51,020 bases of DNA, from positions 1-51,020 of the IMG/VR virus record IMGVR_UViG_3300021960_000105; one strand, given 5' to 3'. A program made the translations under genes and the position numbers. The notes under the pieces were generated by a model. It made no database searches and was not told the origin of the DNA. It saw only the letters and a program-made list of their open reading frames with translations. Positions 1 to 8,744 of the stretch are shown here, piece after piece. The stretch comes from a virus. Numbering within the stretch: position 1 is the stretch's first letter; every line of letters begins with the position of its first letter.

Positions 1-309
1 CTTAACGATGTAACAGAACCAGATATATCTAGCTAATTGATTTGATGATGATACAACATTATCAATATTAAATACTAAATCAATTTGTGCCGAAGAAGAA
101 ATTATACCAGAAGGTATATTTGTTAAATCACTATAATTTGTTGATAAGCCGTCAAATCTAGTAGCTATAGAAGCACTTGTGGCAGTAAACGAACCTGATA
201 TATCAGAAGCAATTTGATTTGAACTAGATATAAAATCAATACCTTGTACATTAAACGAACCGCTTACAGTTACCGATCCTGATAATATTGGATTTTCGTA
301 TATTGCCAT
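1..309 (-). CDS. Tail fibre protein, N-terminal part, runs off the left edge; apparent frameshift
   Basis: The reading frame opens with ATG at 309 and stays open to the edge of the window, so the C-terminus is missing. The product begins MAIYENPILSGSVTVSGSF and then shows the fibre repeat seen in the 1522-residue protein (SSSNQIASDISGS, IATRFDGL, LTNIPSGIISSSAQID, FNIDNVVSSSNQ). After residue 92 the repeat stops making sense: the frame reads LARYIWFCYIVK, whereas a two-base shift restores SDISGSVTSL. Comparison with the same repeat at 42583-42603 suggests that two bases are missing near position 30. It is either a truncated fibre gene or a sequence error. There is no strong Shine-Dalgarno, and the gap to the next gene upstream is 10 bases. 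Confidence 0.7.
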   Translation of the reverse strand, partial: MAIYENPILSGSVTVSGSFNVQGIDFISSSNQIASDISGSFTATSASIATRFDGLSTNYSDLTNIPSGIISSSAQIDLVFNIDNVVSSSNQLARYIWFCYIVK

Positions 310-319
310 CTACTGTGCT

Positions 320-805
320 TTATATAGAACCGGTTACCCAATTCTCGATTGACTCATTCCATGAATATGACCCTGTATATGATCCTGTTACATCACCGGT
401 TGGATAAGCAACTGGAGCCTCCCAAGTGTAAGAACCTGTATTTAGGTTCCAACTACTAAAAGGTTGTGGAGCATAAAAAGCATCTAATGTTGAATCATAA
501 GTGTAACCAATACCGGCATAATTACCTCTCAATGCTTTGGTTTTACTCTGATCAACTGTTGTGATATCACCAGAACCAGACGCATTGGCTAATTCTAATG
601 TTGCATAGATACTTCCACTAGCATCTTGATAAACAGTTGGGGAAGGAGTATTTGAATTAGCTTGATAATGTACTCCACCTCTGGTGTTATAAGATGTTTG
701 AATCCACTTTCCGGGAGAATCATCTACAAAGGTATCAAAGAATGAAGCCTCAGCTACAATAACTTTAACAACTTTTCCATTTTTTACTTTAGCGTAGTGT
801 CCCAT
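320..805 (-). CDS. Conserved phage tail-associated protein of unknown function
   Basis: This 161-residue protein starts MGHYAKVKNGKVVKVIVAE and contains WIQTSYNTRGGVHY, LRGNYAGIGYTYD and the aromatic stretch PQPFSSWNL. From memory, proteins with this order of motifs are common beside tail-fibre genes in marine T4-like and podo-type phages, but no function is assigned to them. It has no signal peptide or membrane segment. The C-terminus is Tyr/Gly/Ser-rich (TGSYTGSYSWNES), a composition common in fibre tips. It lies between the subtilase gene and a fibre gene, and a TATTTATA element sits 22 bases upstream of its ATG, so it may start its own transcript. A structural or adhesin-associated role is inferred from position only. 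Confidence 0.75.
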   Translation of the reverse strand: MGHYAKVKNGKVVKVIVAEASFFDTFVDDSPGKWIQTSYNTRGGVHYQANSNTPSPTVYQDASGSIYATLELANASGSGDITTVDQSKTKALRGNYAGIGYTYDSTLDAFYAPQPFSSWNLNTGSYTWEAPVAYPTGDVTGSYTGSYSWNESIENWVTGSI

Positions 806-827
806 TTTTATTAATATAGTTATATTT

Positions 828-835
828 TATAAATA
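828..835 (-). promoter_or_regulatory. TATTTATA element (candidate late promoter)
   Basis: The coding strand reads TATTTATA here, flanked by A/T-rich DNA. It sits 22 bases upstream of the ATG at 805 and directly next to the stop codon of the protease gene. It belongs to a set of about a dozen such elements in the intergenic gaps of this window. Confidence 0.45.
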
Positions 836-2407
836 TCAAAAAGATAAGGTTAGAGGTATATCAAATGTACCTGATACTTCAAAACAATCAGCTTTTTGAC
901 CAAATTTGTTAAACAATATTCTTTTTTCACTTCCTAACAAGCTTCTTAACTGTGTGTAATCACTATTTTGAGCTGTGTCATATATTACATTACCTGAATT
1001 ATTAATTAGTGAGCTTTTAAGTTCTTCAGGTGTAGCGTTAGGATTTATTTGAGCCATTAATGTTAGCACACCACTTACTTGTGGTGCTGCCATTGATGTA
1101 CCAGATATAGCTACTTGCTTGTAACTGTTATTATAGTAGTAACTATATCCTCCTATTTCATTAATATTAGAAGAAGCAGCCATTATCCTTGTACCGTGAG
1201 CGTAAATATCCACTCCAGGTCCTTTTTCTGTATATGTAGATGCTTGATCTTGAGAAGCATCGTATGAACCACTATCTAATGATCCAACTAATATTGAACC
1301 GCCACCTTGTGGTGATGAACCTCTATGATAGTATACTGTCCCACTATTTGTTACTGCAGAATTATCATAATCGTTACCGGTAGAGATATCTACTTTATGA
1401 CTTCTATTACCTGCAGCTATGACAACATGTACTCCTTCATCTACTAATTCTTCAATATCTGTATCAACTGAAGTTATTCTAATGTTTGTTTGAAACGAAC
1501 CATCTCTAACATAATTTACTAGTCCATAATTAGACCATCTATTACTAGCAGTACCTATTGTAGCATCTGTATAAGTTGTTCCTCTATAAGTCATAGAAGA
1601 AACAGATGTATAGGATAATCCATACCCCCAGGACATATTAACTATTGTTGGTCTTTTAAGTCCAGTTTTTGGATCTACTGGTTTATTTCTATGCCATAAT
1701 TTTATAGCATCAAAACAATATGTTACAGATATTCCTGTACCGCTATCTCCTGCACCTTCTAAACCAGATACTTTTAGTGCATAAATTTTTGCATTTTTAG
1801 CCCAACCAAAATGCTTACCAGCAATTGTTGAAGCTACATGTGTTCCGTGCCCATGGTAATCTCTATAATGGTTAGCATTTTGTGTAAATCCTAATCCTGA
1901 GACATCAGCCCAATCTATTTGCTGTAATCTTGAATTGCCATTTTCATCTTCCCATTCAGGATGATTTGGTTCAATTCCTGTATCTTGTATTACCACATCA
2001 ACTCCAGTACCATCTAGATTATAAAGATAATCATCTGATAAAATATCTGATGTACCGTAATTATTAGTCTGAGATTTAGATCTCAGTAAAGCGTAATTAA
2101 TATGATTTTCTGTTGTACCGGCATTTTTGGTAAAAGTACCGCTTTGTCTTCCAAAAGGGGTCAAGATAATATCATCTCTATCTTGTGGTGGTATTTCAAC
2201 AGCTAAAACATCAGGGTGGTTTCTTACTTGCTCTGCTTCATCGTCTGTTAAAAAGTAATGAGTTTGTCTATAACTTCCTAAACGTTCGTTAGCAACAGTA
2301 ATATTACGGTTAGGTATGCCGTCCTTGTTGGTGATAGTTATCATATCTTCACCAAAGGCGGTGTAATCAACACCTTTTTTTAATATTACATTATATTCTT
2401 TTTCCAT
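836..2407 (-). CDS. Subtilisin-like serine protease (S8 family)
   Basis: This 523-residue protein has all three catalytic motifs of subtilases in order: Asp in VDVVIQDTGIEPNHPEW (about residue 143), His in DYHGHGTHVASTIAG (about residue 186) and Ser in SGTSMAAPQVSGVL (about residue 436). The first 80 or so residues look like a short I9-type propeptide (YFLTDDEAEQVRNHPDVLAVE), so the enzyme probably matures by self-cleavage. No signal peptide is visible, which argues against export by the host and for a virion-bound enzyme or one released at lysis. It sits inside the adhesin array, seven bases downstream of a glycine-rich adhesin gene. Roles consistent with this are maturation of fibres or digestion of a host surface layer; neither is shown by the sequence. 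Confidence 0.93.
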   Translation of the reverse strand: MEKEYNVILKKGVDYTAFGEDMITITNKDGIPNRNITVANERLGSYRQTHYFLTDDEAEQVRNHPDVLAVEIPPQDRDDIILTPFGRQSGTFTKNAGTTENHINYALLRSKSQTNNYGTSDILSDDYLYNLDGTGVDVVIQDTGIEPNHPEWEDENGNSRLQQIDWADVSGLGFTQNANHYRDYHGHGTHVASTIAGKHFGWAKNAKIYALKVSGLEGAGDSGTGISVTYCFDAIKLWHRNKPVDPKTGLKRPTIVNMSWGYGLSYTSVSSMTYRGTTYTDATIGTASNRWSNYGLVNYVRDGSFQTNIRITSVDTDIEELVDEGVHVVIAAGNRSHKVDISTGNDYDNSAVTNSGTVYYHRGSSPQGGGSILVGSLDSGSYDASQDQASTYTEKGPGVDIYAHGTRIMAASSNINEIGGYSYYYNNSYKQVAISGTSMAAPQVSGVLTLMAQINPNATPEELKSSLINNSGNVIYDTAQNSDYTQLRSLLGSEKRILFNKFGQKADCFEVSGTFDIPLTLSF

Positions 2408-2414
2408 ACTTTTT

Positions 2415-4445
2415 TTATGCTATTGCCCAATAAATATAAGATGCATTTAAAGTATTAATCTGACCGTCTGTTCGTTTTATTTGAAATCCAGTGGAGGACA
2501 AAGTAATATCATATCTACCAAAACCATTAGCTGATTCTGCACCAGTAGTGTTAGGAACTAAAATTTGGTCTATATTATCCCCCGTATCTCTTATATTATC
2601 CCAAATTGTCCAATTATCCGCTACTGAAGTTGGTTTTACAAGTATGAATTTTGGTCTAAAACCCGTTGTTATTGTTGGACCATTAGTTGAACCATTTCCT
2701 GTATAACTACCCATCTTCTGATACCCATTAACAGAGTGAAAGCAGTAGGCTATAATGTTTTGCCCACTTGTTCCCGAAGCCTCTCCTGTAGTTGTTGAAT
2801 TTGCTAATCCAAATGTATTTGAAGATACAGAAGGGAAGAATGAAAAGGCTGTTTCCGTACTGTTTAAAGCTAAAGTATTATTTGGAGATGGTATCCCACT
2901 ATGATAAACCCTCCAACTTGTACCAGCAGCAGAAAGATTTTTAAGTATAATAACATCTGGAGTATTTTCTAAACCGTGTCCAACTGTTTTTGAACTTGTA
3001 TTACTACCCGTGCTTGTCCAACTAACAATACTAAACCCTGCTGCTTGATTTGCACTTACTTGACTTGTAATAGTTCCATTTGTGTTTGCTACTGCTGTAC
3101 CTCCTGCTTTCCAACACCAAGCAACGTAGTTTCCTGTTGAGTTGAAACCCCCAGAGCTTTCTGTCCAAGTGAATCCCGTATTTGTCAAAGTGTGTAATGC
3201 AGTATTGTTTGCTGCAGATTGAGCATCAGTAGAGTTGGACTGCAAAAACCTACCATTAGGACGTAAAGTATCAAACCATCCATGTAAGTATGCATTATCT
3301 CTTGACTTAGCCCATATTAAATCAGGTTTGAACCCTACGTTAACAGAATATGGTACTGATTGACCTGTATATAAAACTGTTTGAAAATTATTCTGAGGAA
3401 TGATAGGATTATCATTTGGACCACCAATGGTTAAAGTACCAGATGAATTAAATGTGTGTACTACATGTCCATCAGATCTTGATGACTTGATTCCTCCTAA
3501 ACCAGATAATGAACCACTATTATAAGCAAAGATTGCTACTCCAGAGCCTCCTGCTCCTCCTGAATATCCTTCCCCTCCATTTCCTCCAGAACCTCCTCCT
3601 CCGGTATTAGCGGTTCCTGTATTTCCATTTGTATTCAATGCACTAACCCCGGTAGCTCCACCGCCTAAACCTCCAGTTCCGGGAGTACCGCCATTATATG
3701 TACCCGAACCCCCACCACCGGCATAGTAAGTAGCTGTTCCAGTTATAGGAGATTGTTTACCTATACCTCCGTTTCCTCCTACACCCGCTGAACCATTTCC
3801 TCCTACAGCTCCTGCTCCACCTCCTCCTCCTGAAGGGTAGTTAGTACTTGAGGTAGCACCGTCACCTCCATCATTTCCTTGACCGGCTGTACCAGAACCT
3901 CCTGTTTGAGCTCCTGAGGTTTGGTTACCTCCTCCACCACCAGAACCACCATCTCCGGGAACTGTTTGAGTAGCGTAAGAAGAACCTCCACCTCCGCCTG
4001 TTGCAGTAATGGTTGATATTGAAGCTCCTGCTATGGAAGAATCTACTCCGTTTATTCCTGAGGTATTACCTCCACTGTATGCACCTCCAGCTCCTCCACT
4101 TCCTACTGTTACTGTAAAGGATGAACCGGATGTTACAGAAGCTAATGAAGAGGATAAATATCCACCTGCTCCACCGCCGCCACCGTGTTGTATTGCGCCG
4201 CCACCACCTCCTGCTACTACAAGATATTCTATATCAGCAGATGCTACTGCTGGTGCTGGTGTTGTTTGTTCACCAAGTACTTGCCACTGTGTTCCGGTAT
4301 ATACTTTAACTACATTATCTGTAGTATCATGATAGATACTTCCAGTATTAGGGTTAATAATAGCAGATGCAGTAGGATGCTGAGGAAGATTTAAAGATCC
4401 TGATGTTGTTGTATCACCGTTAAGAAATGGACTAAATACTTTCAT
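2415..4445 (-). CDS. Glycine-rich tail adhesin-like protein, long form (676 aa)
   Basis: The protein has three parts. Residues 1-60 form the N-terminal module shared by five tandem genes here (SGSLNLPQHP, TGSIYHDTTDNVVKVYTG, WQVLGEQ). Residues 75-310 are a glycine-rich block that begins IEYLVVAGGGGGA and has many GGGGxGG runs broken by T, S and N. The remainder is a domain common in marine phage fibres, with GFKPDLIWAKSRD, YVAWCWKAGGTAV, IIAYCFHSVNGYQKMGSYTG and GFRPKFILVK. The whole is closely related to the protein at 5467-7524. The glycine runs recall the polyglycine sandwich of T2/S16-type gp38 receptor-binding adhesins, so a receptor-binding role is a reasonable inference. Antisense proline-rich reading frames over this region are shadows. 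Confidence 0.85.
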   Translation of the reverse strand: MKVFSPFLNGDTTTSGSLNLPQHPTASAIINPNTGSIYHDTTDNVVKVYTGTQWQVLGEQTTPAPAVASADIEYLVVAGGGGGAIQHGGGGGAGGYLSSSLASVTSGSSFTVTVGSGGAGGAYSGGNTSGINGVDSSIAGASISTITATGGGGGSSYATQTVPGDGGSGGGGGNQTSGAQTGGSGTAGQGNDGGDGATSSTNYPSGGGGGAGAVGGNGSAGVGGNGGIGKQSPITGTATYYAGGGGSGTYNGGTPGTGGLGGGATGVSALNTNGNTGTANTGGGGSGGNGGEGYSGGAGGSGVAIFAYNSGSLSGLGGIKSSRSDGHVVHTFNSSGTLTIGGPNDNPIIPQNNFQTVLYTGQSVPYSVNVGFKPDLIWAKSRDNAYLHGWFDTLRPNGRFLQSNSTDAQSAANNTALHTLTNTGFTWTESSGGFNSTGNYVAWCWKAGGTAVANTNGTITSQVSANQAAGFSIVSWTSTGSNTSSKTVGHGLENTPDVIILKNLSAAGTSWRVYHSGIPSPNNTLALNSTETAFSFFPSVSSNTFGLANSTTTGEASGTSGQNIIAYCFHSVNGYQKMGSYTGNGSTNGPTITTGFRPKFILVKPTSVADNWTIWDNIRDTGDNIDQILVPNTTGAESANGFGRYDITLSSTGFQIKRTDGQINTLNASYIYWAIA

Positions 4446-4448
4446 AAT

Positions 4449-5462
4449 TTATGCTGTGTATGTTCCTGAACCGGAGAATATTAATATTGTATCTGTACCT
4501 GAAGTTGTGACTGTAGGTGATCCTGTTGTTGTGCCGGTATAACTGTCAGTAGGTAATCTTAAAATAACTACACCTGATCCTCCAGATACGTTAGAAAGAG
4601 CTCTATTTGCTATTCCACCTCCACCGCCACCGGTATAGGCTGTTCCATTAGAAGGTTGACCTTGACCGTAAGTTTTTCCATCTGTACCACCTCCGGCTCC
4701 ACCAGTTCCTGCTGTACCGCCATAGGTACCTCCACCTCCACCACCGGCAAAATATGTTGCAGTGCCGGTTATAGAGGACTGTGTGCCATCCCCACCATTA
4801 CCACCAGTACTAGATGAAGCATTTGCTCCTGCGGCACCTGCTCCTCCACCGCCACCGCCAGCATATTCATTGGTCACTCCATCACCACCATCGTTACCTT
4901 GTCCAACAGTTCCAGCTCCTCCGGTTGGAGTAACTCCTGTAGCGTTACCACCACCTCCTCCAGAACCTCCATATGAACCTGTTGCTTGTGTAGTACCAGC
5001 ACCACTGTAGTATCCCTGTCCACCAGCTCCACCACCTAAAGCAGTAATAGTTGTAATAGTGGCACCAGCTATAGATGAAGCTACACCAGGAGCTTTTCCA
5101 GTACCACCTGCTCCTACAGTTATAGTAAAAGAAGATCCTGCTACAACAGCTTCTAATGTTCCTGATTTTAATCCTCCAGCTCCTCCGCCACCATTACCTG
5201 CTCCATTATTACCAGGTGAAACTGCGTTTCCTGCTCCTCCTGCAACTACAAGATATTCTATATTAGGAGGCGGTTCTGTTTGTGAACCTACCACTTCCCA
5301 GCCATTTGTATTGGCTACATACACTAAATCATTTGACGTATCTAAAAACATACTACCTGATAAAGGATTCTGAGGATAAGAACCAGTACCGTATCCGTAA
5401 GGTATCTGAAAAGATCCTGTGATGTTTAATGTACCTTGTATGTTTACGTCTTGAAATTTCAT
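4449..5462 (-). CDS. Glycine-rich tail adhesin-like protein, short form (337 aa)
   Basis: It has the shared N-terminal module (NIQGTLNITGSFQIPYGYG, SGSMFLDTSNDLVYV, GWEVVGSQ). This is followed by a glycine-rich domain that starts IEYLVVAGGAGNAV and runs to a beta-rich end (GGSGVVILRLPTDSYTGTT, GTDTILIFSGSGTYTA). It lacks the C-terminal domain of the two long paralogues and ends almost exactly like the 332-residue protein at 7745-8743, which shows two subtypes in one array. It is three bases from the next gene upstream and downstream and has no membrane segment. Probable virion surface protein; receptor binding is inferred from composition and context. Confidence 0.82.
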   Translation of the reverse strand: MKFQDVNIQGTLNITGSFQIPYGYGTGSYPQNPLSGSMFLDTSNDLVYVANTNGWEVVGSQTEPPPNIEYLVVAGGAGNAVSPGNNGAGNGGGGAGGLKSGTLEAVVAGSSFTITVGAGGTGKAPGVASSIAGATITTITALGGGAGGQGYYSGAGTTQATGSYGGSGGGGGNATGVTPTGGAGTVGQGNDGGDGVTNEYAGGGGGGAGAAGANASSSTGGNGGDGTQSSITGTATYFAGGGGGGTYGGTAGTGGAGGGTDGKTYGQGQPSNGTAYTGGGGGGIANRALSNVSGGSGVVILRLPTDSYTGTTTGSPTVTTSGTDTILIFSGSGTYTA

Positions 5463-5466
5463 ACTG

Positions 5467-7524
5467 TTATTTTGCTATTGCTAAATATAGGTAGGTAGAA
5501 CCATTTGTATTAAATGCACTTGAATTTTTTGTTAACGTAAATCCCGTGGAAGTAAAATCTAAATGACCACTCAATGATTCTTCTGCAGAATCTAAATTTG
5601 CAGACAGTGCTTTTTCAACGCTTGTGTTTTCTCTTTGGTCATCCATTATATACCAATTTTGTCCTGAAGAACTTATTAGTTTCACCATTAAAAATTTTGG
5701 TTGGAATCCTAAATTTACAGCGTTACTTGATCCTCCATCACCTGTATAACTCCCCACTTTCTGATACCCATCTACGGAGTGGAAGTTGTATGTTATAATA
5801 TCTACACCTGGAGAAGTATTAGCACTTGGGTAATCCCAAGCATGAACAAATGTTGAATTTATACCAACAAAATTGGTGCCTATGGTATAGTCATAAAAGC
5901 CACCAGTTGAATTTAATGCCCCTCCTTTTACAGTTGAGCCAGTACCGTTAGGATAATATAAAGTATCCCAGCCTCCAGTTGCAGATGTTATTTTTGTAAT
6001 AACTAATTCTGGGGTTTGATTTAAACCGTGAGCATATTTAAATTCACCGTATTGAACTTCTGCTGCTGAAGTTGATGTTCCTGTTTGTGTTTTTACAATA
6101 CTAAAACCAGAATCAGGATTTGCGGATATTTCTGCATCAAACAAATAATTTGTATTTGTTACCGCAGTTCCTCCTGCTTTCCAAGTCCAAGCAACGTAGT
6201 CATGACCAGTCATATTAACTGAGTTATCTCCTCCTACAGTAAACCCATTAGAATCAAATGAAGTAAACCTATTAGAATCTTCACTTGGTTCTGCTACTGT
6301 TAAGTTTGTGTGTAACCTTTTTAAAGCACCTCTTACTGAATCTTGTACATAAAAATTATCAACTTGTGTTCTTGATCTCAACAAGACAAAATCAGGTTGA
6401 AAATTTAATGAAGTTATACTCTGTGTTGATGATGTACCAGAATAAAGTACTGTCTCAAAATTATTCTGAGGTATAATAGGGTTGTCATTTGGTCCACCAA
6501 CAGTTAAAGTACCTGAAGAATTAAATGTATGTACTACATATCCATCAGATCTTGATGATTTTACTCCTCCTAAACCAGAAAATGAACCGCTATCATAAGC
6601 AAAGATTGCTACTCCAGAGCCTCCAGCACCACCAGTTTCAGTGTAATCTCCAGCTCCAGCACCCCCACCTCCTGTATTAGCCGTACCAGCTCCGGGTGAA
6701 CCTGAAAATCTATCATCTCCTGTAGCTCCTCCTCCTTGTCCACCAGTACCACCTGTACCGGAATTATCTGCTCCTCCACCACCACCGGCATAATACGTAG
6801 CAGTACCCGTTATAGAAGATTGTTTTCCATCTCCACCATTACCCCCACTACTGTCTCCATTTCCTCCTGCAGCACTTGCACCACCTCCACCTGCTCCATA
6901 TCCTGAAGTAGTTGTTGTCCCTCCATCATTACCTTGACCAACTGTACCTGACCCTGCTGTTCCAACAGTAGGATTACCTTGAGCTGCACCTCCTCCAGAA
7001 CCACCATCTTGAGCATTTTTATCAGCTGAAGTAGTATCACCTTGTGAACCACCACCCCCTCCACCACCACCTCCGTTAGAGGTTATAGTTGATATAGTAG
7101 CTCCAGCTATACTAGAGTCATTACCATCTCCTCCAGATCTCGAACCAGCAGTTGTACCACCTGTAGCTCCTCCAGAACCTACTGTAACTGTAAATGAAGA
7201 ACCAGATGTCACAGAAGCTATAGAAGAAGATAAGTATCCTCCTGCTCCTCCTCCTGCACCATAAAATCCTGTACCTCCGGCTCCTCCTCCTGCTACAAGA
7301 AGATATTCTATATCGGTAGAAGCTACTACCGGTGGTGTAGGAGTTGTCTGTTCTCCAACTGTCACCCAGGCATTACCAGTATATACTTTTAATATATTAT
7401 CTGTAGTATCATGATACATACTTCCGGTAGTCCTAGATACGCTTCCAGTATTAGGGTGACTCGGTAATACAAACGAGCCACTCACTATAAAAGATCCGGT
7501 AAGTTCTATATTTTCGTGTATCAT
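5467..7524 (-). CDS. Glycine-rich tail adhesin-like protein, long form (685 aa)
   Basis: This is a paralogue of the 676-residue protein at 2415-4445, with the same three-part plan: N-terminal module (MIHENIELTGSFIVSGSFVL, TGSMYHDTTDNILKVYTG, WVTVGEQ), glycine-rich block from about residue 75 to 300 (with an uninterrupted run of nine glycines near residue 155) and a C-terminal domain with NDNPIIPQNNFETVLYSG, YVAWTWKAGGTAV, DIITYNFHSVDGYQKVGSYTG and GFQPKFLMVK. The two genes also share near-identical DNA over the junction between the glycine-rich and C-terminal parts (about 3419-3560 and 6490-6630). The receptor-facing segments differ more, as expected for swapped or diversifying adhesins. The TATTTATA element is only four bases before the ATG. 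Confidence 0.85.
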   Translation of the reverse strand: MIHENIELTGSFIVSGSFVLPSHPNTGSVSRTTGSMYHDTTDNILKVYTGNAWVTVGEQTTPTPPVVASTDIEYLLVAGGGAGGTGFYGAGGGAGGYLSSSIASVTSGSSFTVTVGSGGATGGTTAGSRSGGDGNDSSIAGATISTITSNGGGGGGGGGSQGDTTSADKNAQDGGSGGGAAQGNPTVGTAGSGTVGQGNDGGTTTTSGYGAGGGGASAAGGNGDSSGGNGGDGKQSSITGTATYYAGGGGGADNSGTGGTGGQGGGATGDDRFSGSPGAGTANTGGGGAGAGDYTETGGAGGSGVAIFAYDSGSFSGLGGVKSSRSDGYVVHTFNSSGTLTVGGPNDNPIIPQNNFETVLYSGTSSTQSITSLNFQPDFVLLRSRTQVDNFYVQDSVRGALKRLHTNLTVAEPSEDSNRFTSFDSNGFTVGGDNSVNMTGHDYVAWTWKAGGTAVTNTNYLFDAEISANPDSGFSIVKTQTGTSTSAAEVQYGEFKYAHGLNQTPELVITKITSATGGWDTLYYPNGTGSTVKGGALNSTGGFYDYTIGTNFVGINSTFVHAWDYPSANTSPGVDIITYNFHSVDGYQKVGSYTGDGGSSNAVNLGFQPKFLMVKLISSSGQNWYIMDDQRENTSVEKALSANLDSAEESLSGHLDFTSTGFTLTKNSSAFNTNGSTYLYLAIAK

Positions 7525-7528
7525 ATTA

Positions 7529-7536
7529 TATAAATA
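7529..7536 (-). promoter_or_regulatory. TATTTATA element very close to a start codon
   Basis: The same octamer as at other gaps, but only four bases before the ATG at 7524. If it is a -10-type element, transcription would start inside the gene, so here it may act otherwise, be a leftover, or serve an internal start. Confidence 0.3.
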
Positions 7537-7542
7537 GTTTCA

Positions 7543-7743
7543 TTAACTACCTTGATCACTTACAGCTCTCCATCCATTGAAATATTGCCAACCTGTAAAA
7601 ACTTCTAAAACGTTGTCTGTAGTGTTATAAAATAAACTACCTGTTTGAGGTGAACTTGGTCTATTACTCGAACTACCGTAAGGTGCCTGAAAAAAACTTT
7701 GAGCATTAAAAGAACCTGAAATAGATAAATTATGTGCTTTCAT
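7543..7743 (-). CDS. Stand-alone fibre N-terminal module (66 aa)
   Basis: The protein is only the N-terminal module of the adhesin family: NLSISGSFNAQSFFQAPYG, TGSLFYNTTDNVLEVFTG, then GWRAVSDQGS and stop. No glycine-rich part follows. It has an ATG start and the neighbouring adhesin genes are one base and 18 bases away. It could be a remnant of an adhesin that lost its body, or a small capping or adaptor protein that uses the same assembly interface. The intact start, frame and module length favour a gene that is still expressed. Confidence 0.65.
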   Translation of the reverse strand: MKAHNLSISGSFNAQSFFQAPYGSSSNRPSSPQTGSLFYNTTDNVLEVFTGWQYFNGWRAVSDQGS

Positions 7744-7744
7744 T

Positions 7745-8743
7745 TTACGCTGTATATGTCCCTGATGATGTATATTTTAATACTGTATATAGACCATCTG
7801 TTGTCACAGTAGGAGAGCCTGTTGTAGTACCGGTATATGCTGAGGTAAGTATTCTTAGTATTACAACGCCAGAACCTCCAGCTCCAGGGGTATAACCAGA
7901 ACTAACATACATATTTCCTCCGGCTCCACCACCTCCTGTGTAAGCAGTACCAGAAGGAGATGCTGCGTTTGTAACTGCAGTTGCTCCTCCCCCAGAACCT
8001 CCTGTACCGGCATAACTACCATTTCCTCCACCGCCGCCTGCATAAAATACAGTACCGCCTGTGATAGTAGAGGATGCACCTATACCTCCGTGACCATTTC
8101 GTTGTCCACTGGTAGGAGAAGTTCCAGCTGAATATGCTCCTCCTCCGCCACCACCTTGGTCACCGAATGCAGAAGAAACTCCATAACCACCGTTATTACC
8201 TTGACCAGAAGTTGCTTGACCTACAGTAGAATTAGAACCACCATACCTTTTACCAGAGGAACCTCCTCCAGAACCTCCATTTCCTCCTATACCCCAATAG
8301 TTTCCTCCACTGTCGGACGTTCCTCCTTTTCCACCTCCATATGAGGTTATAGTAGTTAAACCTGTACCGCTGATAGAACTAAGATTCCCATTGGCATTTG
8401 TACCTCCACCTCCACCTACTGTTACTGTGTACTGTACTCCGGTTGTGTAAAAAATATTACCTGCTAATAGACCGCCTGCGCCTCCACCGCCGCCGTAGTA
8501 GTTTCCTCCACCTCCACCCCCGGCAACAACCAAGTACTGTAAACTAGGGGGTACGGGTGCTTCTTGCTCTCCAACTGTCACCCAAGCAGTTCCATTATAT
8601 ACATATAATATACCGTTTGTTGAATCAACAAAAATACTACCGGTATTAAAGTTAGTAATAGACCCACTATCAGAATAAAGAGGTAACTGTAACGAACCTG
8701 TTACACTGAATGAACCTGTGACTTGTAGATCATGATATCTCAT
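7745..8743 (-). CDS. Glycine-rich tail adhesin-like protein, short form (332 aa)
   Basis: N-terminal module MRYHDLQVTGSFSVTGSLQL, NTGSIFVDSTNGILYVYNG, AWVTVGEQ, then a glycine-rich domain opening LQYLVVAGGGGGGNYYGG and ending with GGSGVVILRILTSAYTGTT and KYTSSGTYTA. It matches the protein at 4449-5462 in size and in both ends, while the glycine-rich middle differs. It is the first member of the tandem array to be transcribed, directly after the large repeat fibre with a one-base gap. That is consistent with a fibre shaft followed by several alternative or combined tip proteins. No signal or membrane segments. Confidence 0.82.
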   Translation of the reverse strand: MRYHDLQVTGSFSVTGSLQLPLYSDSGSITNFNTGSIFVDSTNGILYVYNGTAWVTVGEQEAPVPPSLQYLVVAGGGGGGNYYGGGGGAGGLLAGNIFYTTGVQYTVTVGGGGGTNANGNLSSISGTGLTTITSYGGGKGGTSDSGGNYWGIGGNGGSGGGSSGKRYGGSNSTVGQATSGQGNNGGYGVSSAFGDQGGGGGGAYSAGTSPTSGQRNGHGGIGASSTITGGTVFYAGGGGGNGSYAGTGGSGGGATAVTNAASPSGTAYTGGGGAGGNMYVSSGYTPGAGGSGVVILRILTSAYTGTTTGSPTVTTDGLYTVLKYTSSGTYTA

Positions 8744-8744
8744 A

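Noticed and set aside
4009-5373. Plus-strand proline-rich reading frames (for example at 4009-4332, 4762-5010, 5059-5373)
   Set aside because: They are the antisense of the glycine-rich adhesin coding regions: GGN codons read backwards give Pro-rich frames. They have no start context and lie wholly inside real genes.
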